A program made the position numbers and the translations under genes. Under the pieces are notes generated by a model. That model searched no databases and was not told the DNA's origin. It saw only the letters and a list, made by a program, of their open reading frames with translations. From assembly GCF_037975245.1 (NCBI RefSeq), contig NC_092565.1, positions 23,519,499 through 23,555,498 of the forward strand: a stretch of 36,000 nt of DNA, read 5' to 3'. The stretch's first letter is position 1; each line of letters starts with the position of its first letter. The stretch is from Apostichopus japonicus. Taxonomy: Eukaryota; Echinodermata; Holothuroidea; Aspidochirotida; Stichopodidae. Of this stretch, positions 23,530 through 35,775 are shown piece after piece.

Positions 23530-24215
23530 AGATAACAACAGGAGGACGGTTGAAGGAAAACGGGAGGAGGGGTGATGGGAGATATGGTTAGAAAGTGGGA
23601 AGTGAGTAATGAAGTGAGGGAATGGATGATACACTGCTAAGGATGAGGAAGAGGAGATGACTATACTGATAATACCTCGTTCTGGAGTTCTGGAGAGGTG
23701 AGAGGATTAGAAATCTAATAGAAGATAATGGTGGAGTTGATCAGGAGATTACGGGAGTAGTGCAGGATAATGGAGTAGTGAAAGAGAATGGGGTGTAGTG
23801 GGCGGAGAATGGAGGAGTCGTGCAGGAGAGTGAAGGGGTAGTGCATGAGAATGCCAGGAGCAGTCCAAGAGAATGAGGGAGCAGTCTAGGAGAATAGAGG
23901 AGCAGTCCAGGAGAATAGTGTGAGAATGGAGGCGTCGTGCAGAAGAGTGAAGGAGTAGTGCAGGAGAATGCCAGGAGCAGTCTAGGAGAATGGAGGAGCA
24001 GTCTAGGAGAATGGAGGAGCAGTCAAGGAGAATAGTGTGAGAATGAATTAGTAAGGTAGTGCAAATGAGAGCAGTGATAATATGGTAGAATAGTGCGAAA
24101 CTGGGGGAGCAATGTGAGAGTCAGTGATAGCAGTTGAGGGTGGGGGAGGGGTGGGACGGAGAATAGTGACAGGAAGGATGAAGGATTGCTGAGTCTTTGG
24201 ATAATAAAAGAGACA
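23530..24215. repeat. Purine-rich degenerate minisatellite with 117-bp duplication
   Basis: The plus strand is strongly G+A-rich with imperfect units of about 21 bp, most clearly GGAGCAGTCTAGGAGAATGG around 23870-24030. A longer block is duplicated in tandem: 23806-23922 and 23923-24039 both start AGAATGGAGG, share GTCGTGCAG, AGAGTGAAGG, AATGCCAGGAGCAGTC and end AATAGTGTG, exactly 117 bp apart. The short ORF on the opposite strand (24023-24247) is Ser/Leu/Pro-rich because of composition. Confidence 0.85.
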
Positions 24216-24717
24216 GCGAGAGAATGGGGAACAACATTCGGGAACAATGGGTACTTTGATACAATAATCGTTCCAAAGGATAATTGTCGGTATTCCTGGA
24301 AAATGAATATTGTGAAACTTCCGTATGTGTACGTTCTCTGGTAACTATGTGAGTCTACGTAGAACGCTTAACAATATAGGAGGTGTGATTGCTGTTACTC
24401 TTACTTAATTCCTGCCGAGGTTTTCGTTCATATCACTATGGCAACATTATTTTGTATTAGTTTGCTCGTTTTAGGATATGGAACTAGTAGGCTGACAAAG
24501 TATAACATGATGATGATCGAAATACCCCCACCCCCACCCCCACGCACACCCAGTACACACCCAGTCATCATCCCTCCTCTTAGAATGCGGGTAGGGGGTT
24601 CGTAACAGTGGCGTGCACAAAGATTGGGGAGAGATAAGGGGCTCTTGGCCCTACCTACATCGTCAGTCGACAGGGAGAAAAGCGTTCAATCGGAAGACTT
24701 TGTTTGTATCGAGAAGA
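24216..24717. other. Unannotated DNA with a CCCCCA patch
   Basis: No gene is recognised. Three tandem CCCCCA units with a CACACCCAGTACACACCCAG extension lie at about 24524-24565. Confidence 0.6.
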
Positions 24718-24848
24718 GTGAGAGGAGCACTGAGGAGCACTGAGGAGCGAACGCACGTACGCGGAGGAGCGTACGCACGCACGTACGCTGGGGAACGTAC
24801 GTACGCTGAGGAGCGTACGCACACAGCGAGTACGCACTGAGGAGCGGG
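24718..24848. repeat. CpG-dense GAGGAGC/GTACGC array
   Basis: Three close copies of an ACTGAGGAGC-like 12-bp unit lead into irregular units that combine GAGGAGC with GTACGCACG and ACGTACGC. CG dinucleotides are far denser here than anywhere else in the window. Unit length varies from about 12 to 30 bp. ORFs on both strands (24613-24891) are readings of the repeat. Confidence 0.75.
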
Positions 24849-27800
24849 TCCAGGGGTCTTGAGGGTGTACAACCCCCCTTTTAATCCTCACAAAAATTCA
24901 TGAGTATTGATGAGGACAGCCTTAATAGTCAAGATATGCTGCGAAATGCACCGTTTGACGTCTAAACTTTGCTCAAATTTTATGTTGTGGAAGACCCCAC
25001 ACCCCCTACGTGACTCTGGTACAACGACCCCGGGCGTAACACCCTCCTTTCAAATATGCTTCGTTCGCCTTCCTTGCCATTTTTGAAGTAATGTGTACGT
25101 CACTGGGCAGTTTATAGGTTTATAGATATAGTTATAGTTATATAGTTATCTTGAAAAGAGAACTCTCACATTTGCATGTATAACTGTACGATATTTTTAA
25201 TTATAGGCTATACGCGCAGTTTTGTTAAATGAGCTAATTTCACTGGAATCATCGTGAATTTGCGGAGAAGCTTGTGTAATTTCGCAAGTTTGTTGCATAA
25301 GTTTTTTTTGCGGAGGGAATAGTTTGTTCCGGGTCAACCTGTTTGTATGATTGACCAATTGATAGAAACAGGAAGTGCGTAGTCTATACCGGAAGTAATA
25401 CGAAGTTAAGAGGATGTTTACATCAATTGTTCAGTGATCACTCATTCACCTTTGTACAGAATTAATTGACACAACTGGACCTGAAATGGAAGTTATTTCT
25501 TTTTGTCGGAAAGAACAATAAAAGCTTGACAATACAAATATTCACATGTCAAAAGATGCGCATATGGTGCTAATTAAGAGTTGGTATCATTACATCTGCA
25601 GTGTTGTGAGAAAATAACAACATAACCAACAGTGATGTGTCATCGGAAGCCTTGAAACAATGACGTCATGATTTGTGAAAACAAATCGGAAAAGTACAAC
25701 GAAAGTCATTGGTTAATATTGTAATTGAAACCAAAATCATCGATATTGTCGCTAGAAGTGTATACATTGATGGAAATTGACGGTCTCCAAACTACTCCGC
25801 GATACCTGCTCCTGATAGGGGAAGTGTTTATTTTCATAAAATTGGTTTCTTTGCGATTGGGCATGATGACCGAGCATTCTATAACCAGTTGGAGATAACA
25901 GTGACTAATTCAACGTTATGAAGGTATAATTAATAACAAAATTGTCACCTGCTCAAGGGGCTTGAGAGACGGCGAAGCTCTGGGCCTCGGGGCCTTAGGG
26001 GTAAGGGGTCCTGAAGCTAAACGTTGCCGTTTTTCTTGATGTTTATGTACATAAGTTGATTTTTGCCGAAAAGAGCTTGAGAAGATCATGTGCGGATTTC
26101 TTCTAATGTTGAAGTAACATTACTTGGCTAACCTAACATTACTTATACTATATATCCTCACTCCAAAGTGACCAATGGTTAGAAAACAAGAGCACTGGGC
26201 CCAGCGAAAGGTTGCTCGTTTTAGAGGCCCATCGGATCCTTGGCTTCCGGGCATTTTATCAAGATTTTGGCTGCATTTTCTTGCCGACATCTTTTACCCT
26301 GCTGGCTTCCTTGCAGTATATTCTATATACTTGAACGATTGCCCGATAGGCTACACATGGTCATAGCATATAGACTTCTAGCAGGCCATGCATGTATATA
26401 GGACAATTTTACACTGTACGTGGATCTGTCTTAAATGTAAAAGTCGTTGTTTCTCAATTCTGCACGTAATATAATCTGAAATGATTGAAATGAATTGAAG
26501 AGAATTGATTTCCCTTTTTATGTGGAATGTCGATCCAGATGGAGTGCTTGAACGAACAACCAAAACCAACTGTATTATATATATGCTGATACAGTTTCAG
26601 CTCCAGACCCCTGACCTTATATATATATATATATACCCTTACCGTTACGCTTTCACCGTGACCACGTGATCAAGAGAAAGATGTGGCTAGTGACGTCAAT
26701 ATGGATTTTATTCAAAGATTTAAAAAGCGAATGGTTCGATAATTGATCAAAATCAAAGAACAAAAACAAACAAGAAAACAACAAAAAATCGCTAAGTTCA
26801 TGCTGATTCAATTGTATGCATTTCGCCCGTCTCTGATCCTAAATACTCCACCGCTACTGCCCGAAAGAGCGCTTCCGCGGTTTATATGCGAATGGCTAAA
26901 TAAACATGTTAGAGTCTATCGAATACAACCAAATCCTTAGAACCCTGGTTGGACACTTGTTTAAACGAAGATTGTATTAACCTATAACCGGTAATCTTTA
27001 TTTGCAGGATTTGTTCGCTTCACTTGATCTTTTAGCCCAAAAATTGTTTGCTCTAAATGGTCTCACAAAGCTCTTGTGTTTACATGTTGATTTACTTCTT
27101 CCAGAAAAGATTTCATGAGTCACACAAGAAGATAAATGATAAATGTTTCCGGTTTTTGAGAGACCAGAGACAGAGTTAGAGAGAGAGATAGAGAGAGGGA
27201 AGAGTATATAAGATGACGTGAAAATTAAAGATGGGGAACTGATGTAGCTTATGTCGTGACGTTCAGTGAGTTGTCAGGAAGGTGATGTGGTCCTGAGGTC
27301 GATGAAGGTCCAATGAAGGGGATCTGGGGTCCTGCAATCGGTGCATTCTAACGCACAGTTCTAGAATTAGGCCTAAACACAACGCTGTGGTAATGAGTAC
27401 TTTTGATATGAGGTCGAAAAGGGGAAAAGGGGGTGACGTAAAACCACCCGTCCCTGGATCTGCGCCTGACTGAATTTTCCGTTATTGTTGAATTTGGTAC
27501 AGTTTGGTAGTATACCATATACATACCCGTACACTTATAGTATTTTCATGTACTTTAACAGTATGGGATGATCTATCAAGTTTGTGGAAGTTTTATGCTA
27601 ATTGCCCTTAAGCCTCCAACACTGTGTTTCGAACTCGTAAAGACGGAATAGACCAATCAACACTTGCCGTATATACCTCACGGAGTGTGCTTTTAATTTA
27701 CTTCCGGTGACGTAGAAAAGCGTCGAACCTATACGAAGGCCAAATTTTGTAAACGTTAATCGGTGAAATGCAAGATATAAACTTGACTTATTCTTGATTT

Positions 27801-28870
27801 CCTTTTATAACAGAAACGGTTATATTCAAGTTTGGATAAATTTACATAAATAAGACATTCGCGAAAGATGTGAATGACAGTACAAGTGTGTGTATCAACT
27901 TTTTTCCTCATTCGTTATTCGTTCCGGTCGTTTGATTCTTTATTTACAGTTATAATGATCAAACAATACATTTAAGATTTATTCTGTGTAATTTACACCC
28001 CAACTATGTAAATCCTGGTACTCTTGCGTCTCCTTCAGAACTGTTTTCATGTATAGGCTCCGATACACCAAATATCACTATCCACTTGACTTTTTCAATG
28101 TCAAGTACACGTGATGTATACAACACATGTGAATCTCACCGTCAGAGTAAATTTAAGGAGAAACTGGCGTTTCAACGCACCATGTATGCTATATATAGCC
28201 TATAATACGCATCGAAAAGTACATTATTTAACACCGATGACGCAACATCTTTATATAGCAATGGCAACTTCAAATTCAGTCCAGATATCACGAATTGATT
28301 ATCACATTGTTCATGTTTTGACGCTTTATGAAGAAAACAAAATCAGAAAGAGTGTTGTTTTCCTATTTTATTTATTTCTTAAAGGAAAAGAAAAATAAAT
28401 TAAAACTTAAAGTGAGGTAACATGACAGACACCAATATTATTAGTTACCATAGATCAGAAGATTATTTCAAAAACATGTCATTTCATATGGAAATTGTGT
28501 ATAAAACCGTTTATGTTAAACGTACTAACTGCGCATGCGTGTCTCGAGGACAAGAGAAGAAAACCACGTTGCAAAAAGTATTGGTCTAGCCAATTTGATG
28601 AACTGTTAATGTTTCTCTTATAAGTTTGGGCGATTAAAAAACATCGTTCTAATCAGTTACTCGTTTGGAAGTTATAGTGACCATTTCTAATTAGATCAAT
28701 AAGTAATAAAATGAGTAAAACAAAAATAGAGAAATGACTGGGACCTTTGAGAAGTTCTAACCAACTTTGGAAACTGAATTGCGATCCTGGGTTACATGGT
28801 GTAGAACTAGTTGATGTGACATTTGAATGGCACCGAGCAATGAAATGACTATATATAGATCTGCCTCAAC
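24849..28870. other. Unannotated AT-rich DNA
   Basis: About 4 kb without a recognisable gene. Items seen: a GC-rich patch with GGCCTCGGGGCC at 25956-26012, a TA tract at 26617-26634, exact TGACGTCA at 25661-25668 and 26691-26698, ACTTCCGGTGACGT at 27702-27715 (ETS-like core abutting a CRE half site), CCGGAAGT at about 25390 and a GA-rich patch at 27175-27200. ORFs of up to 95 codons have no recognisable domain. Confidence 0.6.
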
Positions 28871-28877
28871 TAATGAC

Positions 28878-28940
28878 TGGCTACTTCAGCGGGAAAAAAA
28901 TATGATATCTAATTCAGAGGTTCGAATCCAGTTCTAGCCA
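28878..28940 (+). pseudogene. tRNA-like relic with perfect B-box
   Basis: A perfect B-box GGTTCGAATCC (28919-28929) lies in a 63-base segment whose ends pair over six bases, TGGCTA with TAGCCA, like an acceptor stem. CTTCAGCGGG follows the 5' strand and resembles a D-arm CTCAGCGG, but the anticodon-arm region is A-rich and unpaired and the T stem pairs at only three of five positions. It is too short and too degenerate for a working nuclear tRNA; a decayed tRNA or SINE remnant is likely, chance is possible. Confidence 0.3.
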
Positions 28941-28978
28941 AACTTTGCTTTGCTCTTTCAACATCCAGATCATAAAAT

Positions 28979-29150
28979 AGGTACTCAAGTGCATACTTAT
29001 GTGTTCTGGGTGTTGTTGCATATAATATAACCAATGTACTATACGTACTCAAGTGTACACTTACATGATGACAGGTGTTATATATATATATAATACAACC
29101 AATATATTGCGGGTACTCCAGTGTACACTTTCGTTGTGAGGTGTCTTATC
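28979..29150. repeat. 64-68-bp tandem repeat, ~2.6 copies
   Basis: Units starting GTACTCAAGT or GTACTCCAGT lie at 28981, 29045 and 29113 and share CACTT, GGTGTT, TATAATA and CAACCAATAT or TAACCAATGT segments. The second copy carries a small TA expansion at 29077-29092. The opening motif GTACTC is the complement of the GAGTAC motif in the arrays at 22583 and 31996. Confidence 0.75.
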
Positions 29151-29541
29151 TGATTCAAGAAATGTACTTGTATGGCCAGAGATTTTACGTTGCAGACTAC
29201 TAGCAAGATGTTTTGTAAACAAAAACTGTTGATACGAAGTAGTGCTGTTGCCTATAACAGTGCTTGTGATATCAATATAGTTAGGTGTTCGGGTAATCCA
29301 TGCGCAAAGATCGACCTAATCTCAGCACAAATTCCATAAGGAAGCTAACTATGGTGCTACTTACACATATATTCATTTCATGTTTATACAAATTAATAAT
29401 ATGTTATTACAAATTATGAGTTTTATTATTATAAACAATCATGTTTTTTTGGTGAACATTTGTGCATATATACTTGAACTTGCGATGAGTTGGAATCCAA
29501 AGCAGTGAAAACTTGCAGCCTCCTCCATAATTCAAATATTC
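29151..29541. other. Unannotated AT-rich DNA
   Basis: No recognisable gene or element before the palindromic TA element. Confidence 0.6.
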
Positions 29542-29791
<250 letters not shown>

Positions 29792-31187
29792 CTCGGTTAC
29801 CTGCAATCAACTGTAAGGAAGCTAGTTGAATGACCTTTTATATATAAATAAATACGGTATAAATTACAGAATTGAAGCCATTAAAAAAGATTCAAACCAT
29901 AAGCCATTTGTAATGAAAAGTAAAGTTGTGACGTCATAGATATCCTACATGTATTTACCGTGCAACGTTTTCAATGGGAAAAAAATAAGAAATATTTCAA
30001 TAGGTAAGTCAGTTGACAGTATTATATTTTTCTAACATTTTTTTGTTTTTTTTATCATTAGCTCTTGCAACAAATTGTGATTACAATTTATCTGCAGACG
30101 TATTTACCAAAACGTAATATACTAAAGAATTAATCTAGTGCATAATATGACATAGAGCCGTTTCAATTTTTGACTTTATGCAAGAATTATGCATCGCTAT
30201 ATGTAAACAAAACAATCAATCAATAAATAAAAATAGAATTCATTTCGATATGTTATGGTTTCTGCATGTATATATGAGGTGGTATATAAACTTACTGTAT
30301 ATATTTGCGGGCAGAATCCTTTCTTTCGACATCGTGTATATTAAGTGACGTCAGCATATATCAGGACTGTAAATTGAATCTAGTTAAGCATAAAATATAT
30401 AAATAGCTTCCATTTTTATGAAACTTAAAGGCCAAGGTATATTTGTGTTAAAAAATTGAAACGTTTTGAAAACGCGGAATCAATAGTTGATGTGCAGAAG
30501 AAGAAGAAGAAAAAAATACAAGTGATATGAGTTTGCTAAATATCTGTGCTGATGACACCTCAGTCTGCTCTACTGAGGTGCTGTGTACGTGACTATAAGT
30601 TATGTGTGAATCACCTCTATCGCCTCTCCTCCCACCGTCGGCCACCCTACCGGCCGATCCAACCATCCCAGTAATGGTCTGCCCTTTACCTGCACCTTGG
30701 AGTGGATTTTAGAGGAGAGGATAACAACAGCAAACTTAGATAAAGACAACTACTACCTTACCTATCAGATGCCTTAATGAATTGGTTATCTTGAGATTCT
30801 ACAATAAAAAGGGGAGTGATAAGTATTCTGATGTGTGAGGTTTCAAGGCAATCTTTACCAGACTGACATGCATGTATGCATGGGCAGGTTTAATTAGAGG
30901 TACCCTTCACTAGCGGGCGGCAGGATGATAAAAAAAAATGGTTTCATATTTATCAAATGGTATATAAGAACGAGTCGATACACTACCCTGAACAATTATT
31001 CCTTGTCTGCAGTTATGGGCGCTTGTGAAAGTAGTCAATCAAAGGGAACATATTTTGAGGGTGGGAATAAAATTCTTACGAGATTAACAATGGCATACCA
31101 TGACGTTCTACAGTCGCCTATAGCTTGCTGCGCCTGCAAAAACATGGAAGTCGAAACATCATCACTAAATCCCTGTATTCCTCCACG

Positions 31188-31188
<1 letters not shown>
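29792..31188. other. Unannotated AT-rich DNA
   Basis: About 1.4 kb without a recognised gene. It holds two exact TGACGTCA sites (29929-29936 and 30346-30353) and a short GAA-rich patch at 30497-30512. A 120-codon plus-strand ORF (30925-31287) ends in the TA tract; its non-repetitive first 85 codons match no family I know. Confidence 0.55.

Positions 31189-31276
<88 letters not shown>
31189..31276. repeat. TA microsatellite
   Basis: About 88 bp of alternating T and A, which creates the Tyr/Ile tail of the ORF starting at 30925. It abuts the palindrome at 31277-31301. Confidence 0.95.
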
Positions 31277-31279
<3 letters not shown>

Positions 31280-31301
31280 ACTGCTAAAGTTTAGCAGTTA
31301 T
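31277..31301. repeat. 12-bp perfect inverted repeat at the TA tract edge
   Basis: ATAACTGCTAAA and its exact reverse complement are separated by one G. Two AATAAA hexamers follow within about 20 bp, so the RNA of the plus strand would show a hairpin and poly-A signals, but no gene precedes them. Confidence 0.85.
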
Positions 31302-31990
31302 TTGAATAAAATAAGAATAAAAGTTTCCAGCTTATAGCCCTGTTTCGACTGCATATATAGTGCATTGTGTAAATATAACATTTTATCGCAAAGGTGGAAG
31401 AATGCCAAGTTGTCCTATCTTCGATAGTTATTGAATGATGATATAAGGAAATACCCTCTCGACGGTTATATTGAACTTCTAAATGAATGTAGGTTGCTGC
31501 AAAGATAACGGAAGAACGAAATGAATCGCTTTTAATCAGTATAGGCCTAGTGCCGAAGATTTTAACTTAAATGTTATTATTAGAATATCAGTGATGGTGG
31601 TTATTAAATGAAAACAAAGTATATATAAGAAACAAGGACTACTCATGGAGACAAAAGTCACTTTAATTGGTGGACAGAGTATGTTAAATTTATATTATTT
31701 TTTGTCTGTGTAGCATCCTATTGGGGGGGGGGGAGTCCAAATTTACTTTTTTTAAGTGGTGCAAATTAATCAATCGGCGCCGTTTTGTAATAAATATGCT
31801 ACAAACTTCTCTCTTTCGAGAAGTGGTGTCAAAAATAATACTTCAAAGGGCAATTAATTTTTGTCAGCAAGAATTTAATAATGTTAGTACGTGCATCTCA
31901 TGCGCCAGAAGCTGTATTAACTTTCAGAGTATACATATATTAAGCTATAAACGAACGTATCAAAGAATTATAACAGAATAAAAACAAATA
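31302..31990. other. Unannotated DNA with a G11 run
   Basis: No gene is recognised. Eleven G residues lie at 31723-31733, again preceded by T. An 86-codon ORF (31721-31981) begins at the G-run and has no domain. Confidence 0.6.
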
Positions 31991-31995
31991 CCATA

Positions 31996-32260
31996 GAGTA
32001 CGATGTATATTAAATGAGTACAAATACAATGCATATGGAGTACAAAGATATACTATTCACTGAGTACAAACATTCAATACGGAGTAGAAACTTATACTAA
32101 ATCAGTATAAACGTATATTATATGGAGTACAGCATGTACTGGGGTTATGAAAACATTTTATTGAGTGCACACATATACGATGGAGTACATTGTATGCAAT
32201 ACAAACATATATACTGTGGAGTACTCGCATATACTATGCATACTAGGAGTATTCAAGTAT
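31996..32260. repeat. Degenerate ~21-bp GAGTAC array
   Basis: GAGTAC or one-base variants occur at 31996, 32016, 32038, 32062, 32082 (GAGTAG), 32103 (CAGTAT), 32125, 32163 (GAGTGC), 32183 and 32219, mostly 20-24 bp apart, each followed by AAA, ATAC or TATA-type DNA. The array is highly diverged, so it is old or poorly homogenised. Confidence 0.6.
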
Positions 32261-34785
32261 CAGATGAAAATATAAAATAGTTTTGGTTTATATGGTTAAT
32301 TGGAAATACCTATCCGACAAAGTAAGTTTGGATTGAAAATACAACGTTGTTTATTAAATATGAACATAATCCTATTAGAAAAGACAAATATATGTTGATA
32401 ACATATTTACATATTATTGTAATTATTTTAATAATATTATCATATTATTATGTTAATATAGATAATTAATTATATTTCGGAGAACTAGAAACAGCGCAGA
32501 CGAAATATGAACTGAAATCCTGTAGTAATGTTAATTGCATTGTATTTTCAACCCCGTGGTAGTCGCATAAACCCCCCGCATATCCTAACTGATTGCCCGT
32601 GGGGTGGGATCGGATATTGTTCGGATGAACTTGGAGTAACTCGGATAAACGATATTGTATGCATTACTGTATGCATATGTAGTTTATGCAGTGCATACAT
32701 GTGCATCTTTACCTCATATGCATCTATATGTGTGCTGTTTATGCATAGAGAGAATTTCACATTTTTATCCAAAATTTGGAGTAGCATTTTACAAGATAAC
32801 ACAGTTATACTTTCCATTCGTCTAGTGTTACATGCAGCAGGGTATACTAATAATGCGCTCATATTCTGTATGAATGTCATAACAAATATTAATTAATGTA
32901 AAAATAATGTTCTGACTTCATTATCTACCCTCCCCTCCCCTCTCCGTACCCCCCTCAATGTCCAATAATTGGGGGGCTTAGTCTCCTTATAAATAAACAT
33001 GTTACTTAGTTTCCTTGGTCATGGTCGAACTGATAATATATGCCTATTTCTCTTCTTTTTCTTTCTTTTGTTTTTTGCTTTTATAATATTTATCAAAATA
33101 TCAAACGCCTGAGGGTAAATATATTTACTATTCGACTACGAGTACGTAGATAGGCAATTATTCATCTGGTGTTGCGTTAATTGAGTTGATGTGTTTCATA
33201 GTTAATAGTTAGTGAGGACATCAAGGTTAACAACAGCTACGACCTCTCAGAAGTTAATAGTACAAAAACAGGATATTGATCGATCAAGGGGCAACATTTT
33301 CTTACTTCGATATTTACGGGTATTGTTTCTGCAAAAAAAGAGAATAAACATCGTCCATCTCTCGTGACTTCGTTTTAAAGACAGTAGTGTTTAATAGCCT
33401 GACAGCAGGAATTATGAAACAGCTAAAAATATGGTTGTATCATAATCTTATGAAACGGGGCGGTTGTACCGCGTACATTCACTATGGTAAAATGTTGTTC
33501 AACTCTGTTGTATGTATAGTGTGTGTTTTTAATAGGCCCATAGGGCCAATTGTTCGCTCAGTTAATTCAAAATTTTACAATGTAAGCAATAATCTTTATA
33601 ACACAGCAAATTATGTATGCGAACCAAATAAAAGATTTGCTCTCTACAGTAAGGCGACTAGTCACTTTTATTGTTTAATTTAATGTAAACTAATATTATC
33701 GGCGTGTTACATATTAGTTGAATGGCACGACCTGGAAAATAATAACGGAAGCTTTGAAGAGATATACAGCATTGACGATTGGGAAACTGTAAACACAAAA
33801 CTATTTGGTGACAGAACCGTCATCGTGACAAAAAGCTACCGTAGTTATATCCCCGGTTTGGCGGGGAGATACTTTATATATGCAAAATAGTGAGGTACAA
33901 ATCATTTTGTCAGAACATATACATAACATGGAAATTACATCTGGACGGGCCAAAAGAAAGTTTGTTTTCTTGAAGGTTATAGTTTTGCAAAGTTTTCCCG
34001 CCTAGTGGATCATTAGTTCTTGTTATAACGTCAAGTATTGTGTTAATATACCGTTTTGTCGATACAAATTATTCCCATAAAACGATAAAAATAAAACAAT
34101 ACTGTTTACTTTAAATTATTTGTAAATATATATGTATATCTTTATTAGCTGTAAATGGTCCCTGTATTTTAATATCTTGTAGAAACATATTTTCATCTTT
34201 ATATAGTACAAAAAACACTTTCTCAGCTGAATTACCATCATCACTGTTGCCAGATGTATTCACAAAATTCACAAAATTGAAGAAAAAACATATTGCTATG
34301 AAGATATGATGTTCGCCATAAACTGCAGACATATTTCAACCTACTTGTTGTACAGTCAACTACACTGGATCCCCCGGAATATCCCTTTAAGCAATAAACA
34401 CTGTTCATTTGTAATATATGTCTTCAATTTTTAGGTTAAGGTCAAACTAATGACGTTCTTGGCTCCAAAATCCTGCTGACTCAGTTCTTTAACAATATGC
34501 CATTGTTTTACAAATTTAAAGCGTGTTAGTTTCTTTAACTCGATACAAACAGACATGGCACCCGTGAAAACATCCAAAAATCGTGTTTCCTTGGTAAATT
34601 TGTAAAACGTCTTGCAAACATGTTATTTGAGGCTATAAAACTCTTATGTTTTTCCAATGAATTTTTTTTATATTTTATTGTATTTTGTATCTAATAGTCT
34701 GTGTGCTAGTCTAGTTAGTCCAGCCAAATAACCGATGACTTTGGTTATGTTTAAAGGGTGTAAGTAGTTCAGAACTACAACCAAG
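32261..34785. other. Unannotated AT-rich DNA
   Basis: About 2.5 kb without a recognisable gene. Overlapping ORFs of 122 (plus) and 110 codons (minus) at 32528-32896 cannot both be coding and show no family; a 98-codon ORF at 33387-33683 likewise. A CCCTCCCC patch lies at 32928-32955. Confidence 0.55.
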
Positions 34786-35775
34786 ATTGATATACATACC
34801 AATATACAGACCGATGTACAGACTGATATCTAGACTGATATACAGACTGATATACAGACTCTATCCGGACTGATATCTAGACTGATATACAGACTGATAT
34901 ACAGACTGATATACAGACTGATATACAGACTGATATACAGACTGATATACAGACTGATATACAGACTGATATACAGACCGATATACAGACTGATATAGAG
35001 ACTGATATACAGACTGATATACAGACTGATATACAGACTGATATACAGACTGATATACAGACTGATATACAGACTGATATACAGACTGATATACAGACTG
35101 ATATACAGACTGATATACAGACTGATATCTAGACTGATATACAGACTGATTACCAGACTGATTACCAGACTGATTACCAGACTGATATCCAGACTGATAT
35201 ACAGACTGATATACAGACTGATATACAGACCGATATACAGACTGATATACAGACTGATATACAGACTGGTATACAGACTGATATACAGACTGATATACAG
35301 ACTGATATACAGACTGATATACAGACCGATATACAGACTGATATACAGACTGATATCTAGACTGATATACAGACTGATATACAGACTGATATACAGACTG
35401 ATATACAGACTGATATACAGACCGATATACAGATTGATATACAGACTGATATACAGACTGGTATCCAGACTGATTACCAGACTGATATACAGACTGATAT
35501 ACAGACTGATATACAGACTGATATACAGACCGATATCCAGACTGATATACAGACTGATATACAGACTGATATACAGACCGATATACAGACTGATATACAG
35601 ACTGGTATACAGACTGATATACAGACTGATATACAGACCGATATACAGACTGATATACAGACCGATATACAGACTGATATACAGACTGATATACAGACTG
35701 ATATACAGACCGATATACAGACTGATATACAGACTGATATACAGACTGATTACCAGACTGATATACAACCCTATA
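34786..35775. repeat. 12-bp satellite, ~82 copies
   Basis: The unit GATATACAGACT repeats for almost 1 kb with substitutions only, apart from one irregular unit near 34860-34870. Recurrent variants are GATATCTAGACT, GATTACCAGACT (three in a row at 35147-35182), GATATACAGACC and GGTATACAGACT. Since 12 is four codons, frames stay open: the minus strand reads (Leu-Tyr-Ile-Ser)n for 316 codons and the plus strand (Arg-Leu-Ile-Tyr)n for 126 codons. There is no non-repetitive protein portion, no signal peptide and no exon structure, so I read these as consequences of the period and not as a gene. Confidence 0.95.

Noticed and set aside
30925-31287. 120-codon plus-strand ORF containing an internal MGACESS start resembling a myristoylation site
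   Set aside because: About a quarter of it is TA-tract translation, and the rest matches no family I know; the short motif is not evidence on its own.
32528-32896. Opposing ORFs of 122 and 110 codons
   Set aside because: They overlap on opposite strands, have no family resemblance and are of chance length.
35231-35423. Possible 96-bp higher-order repeat within the 12-bp satellite
   Set aside because: GACC variants are 96 bp apart twice, but other variants in those blocks do not recur in register and later spacings differ.
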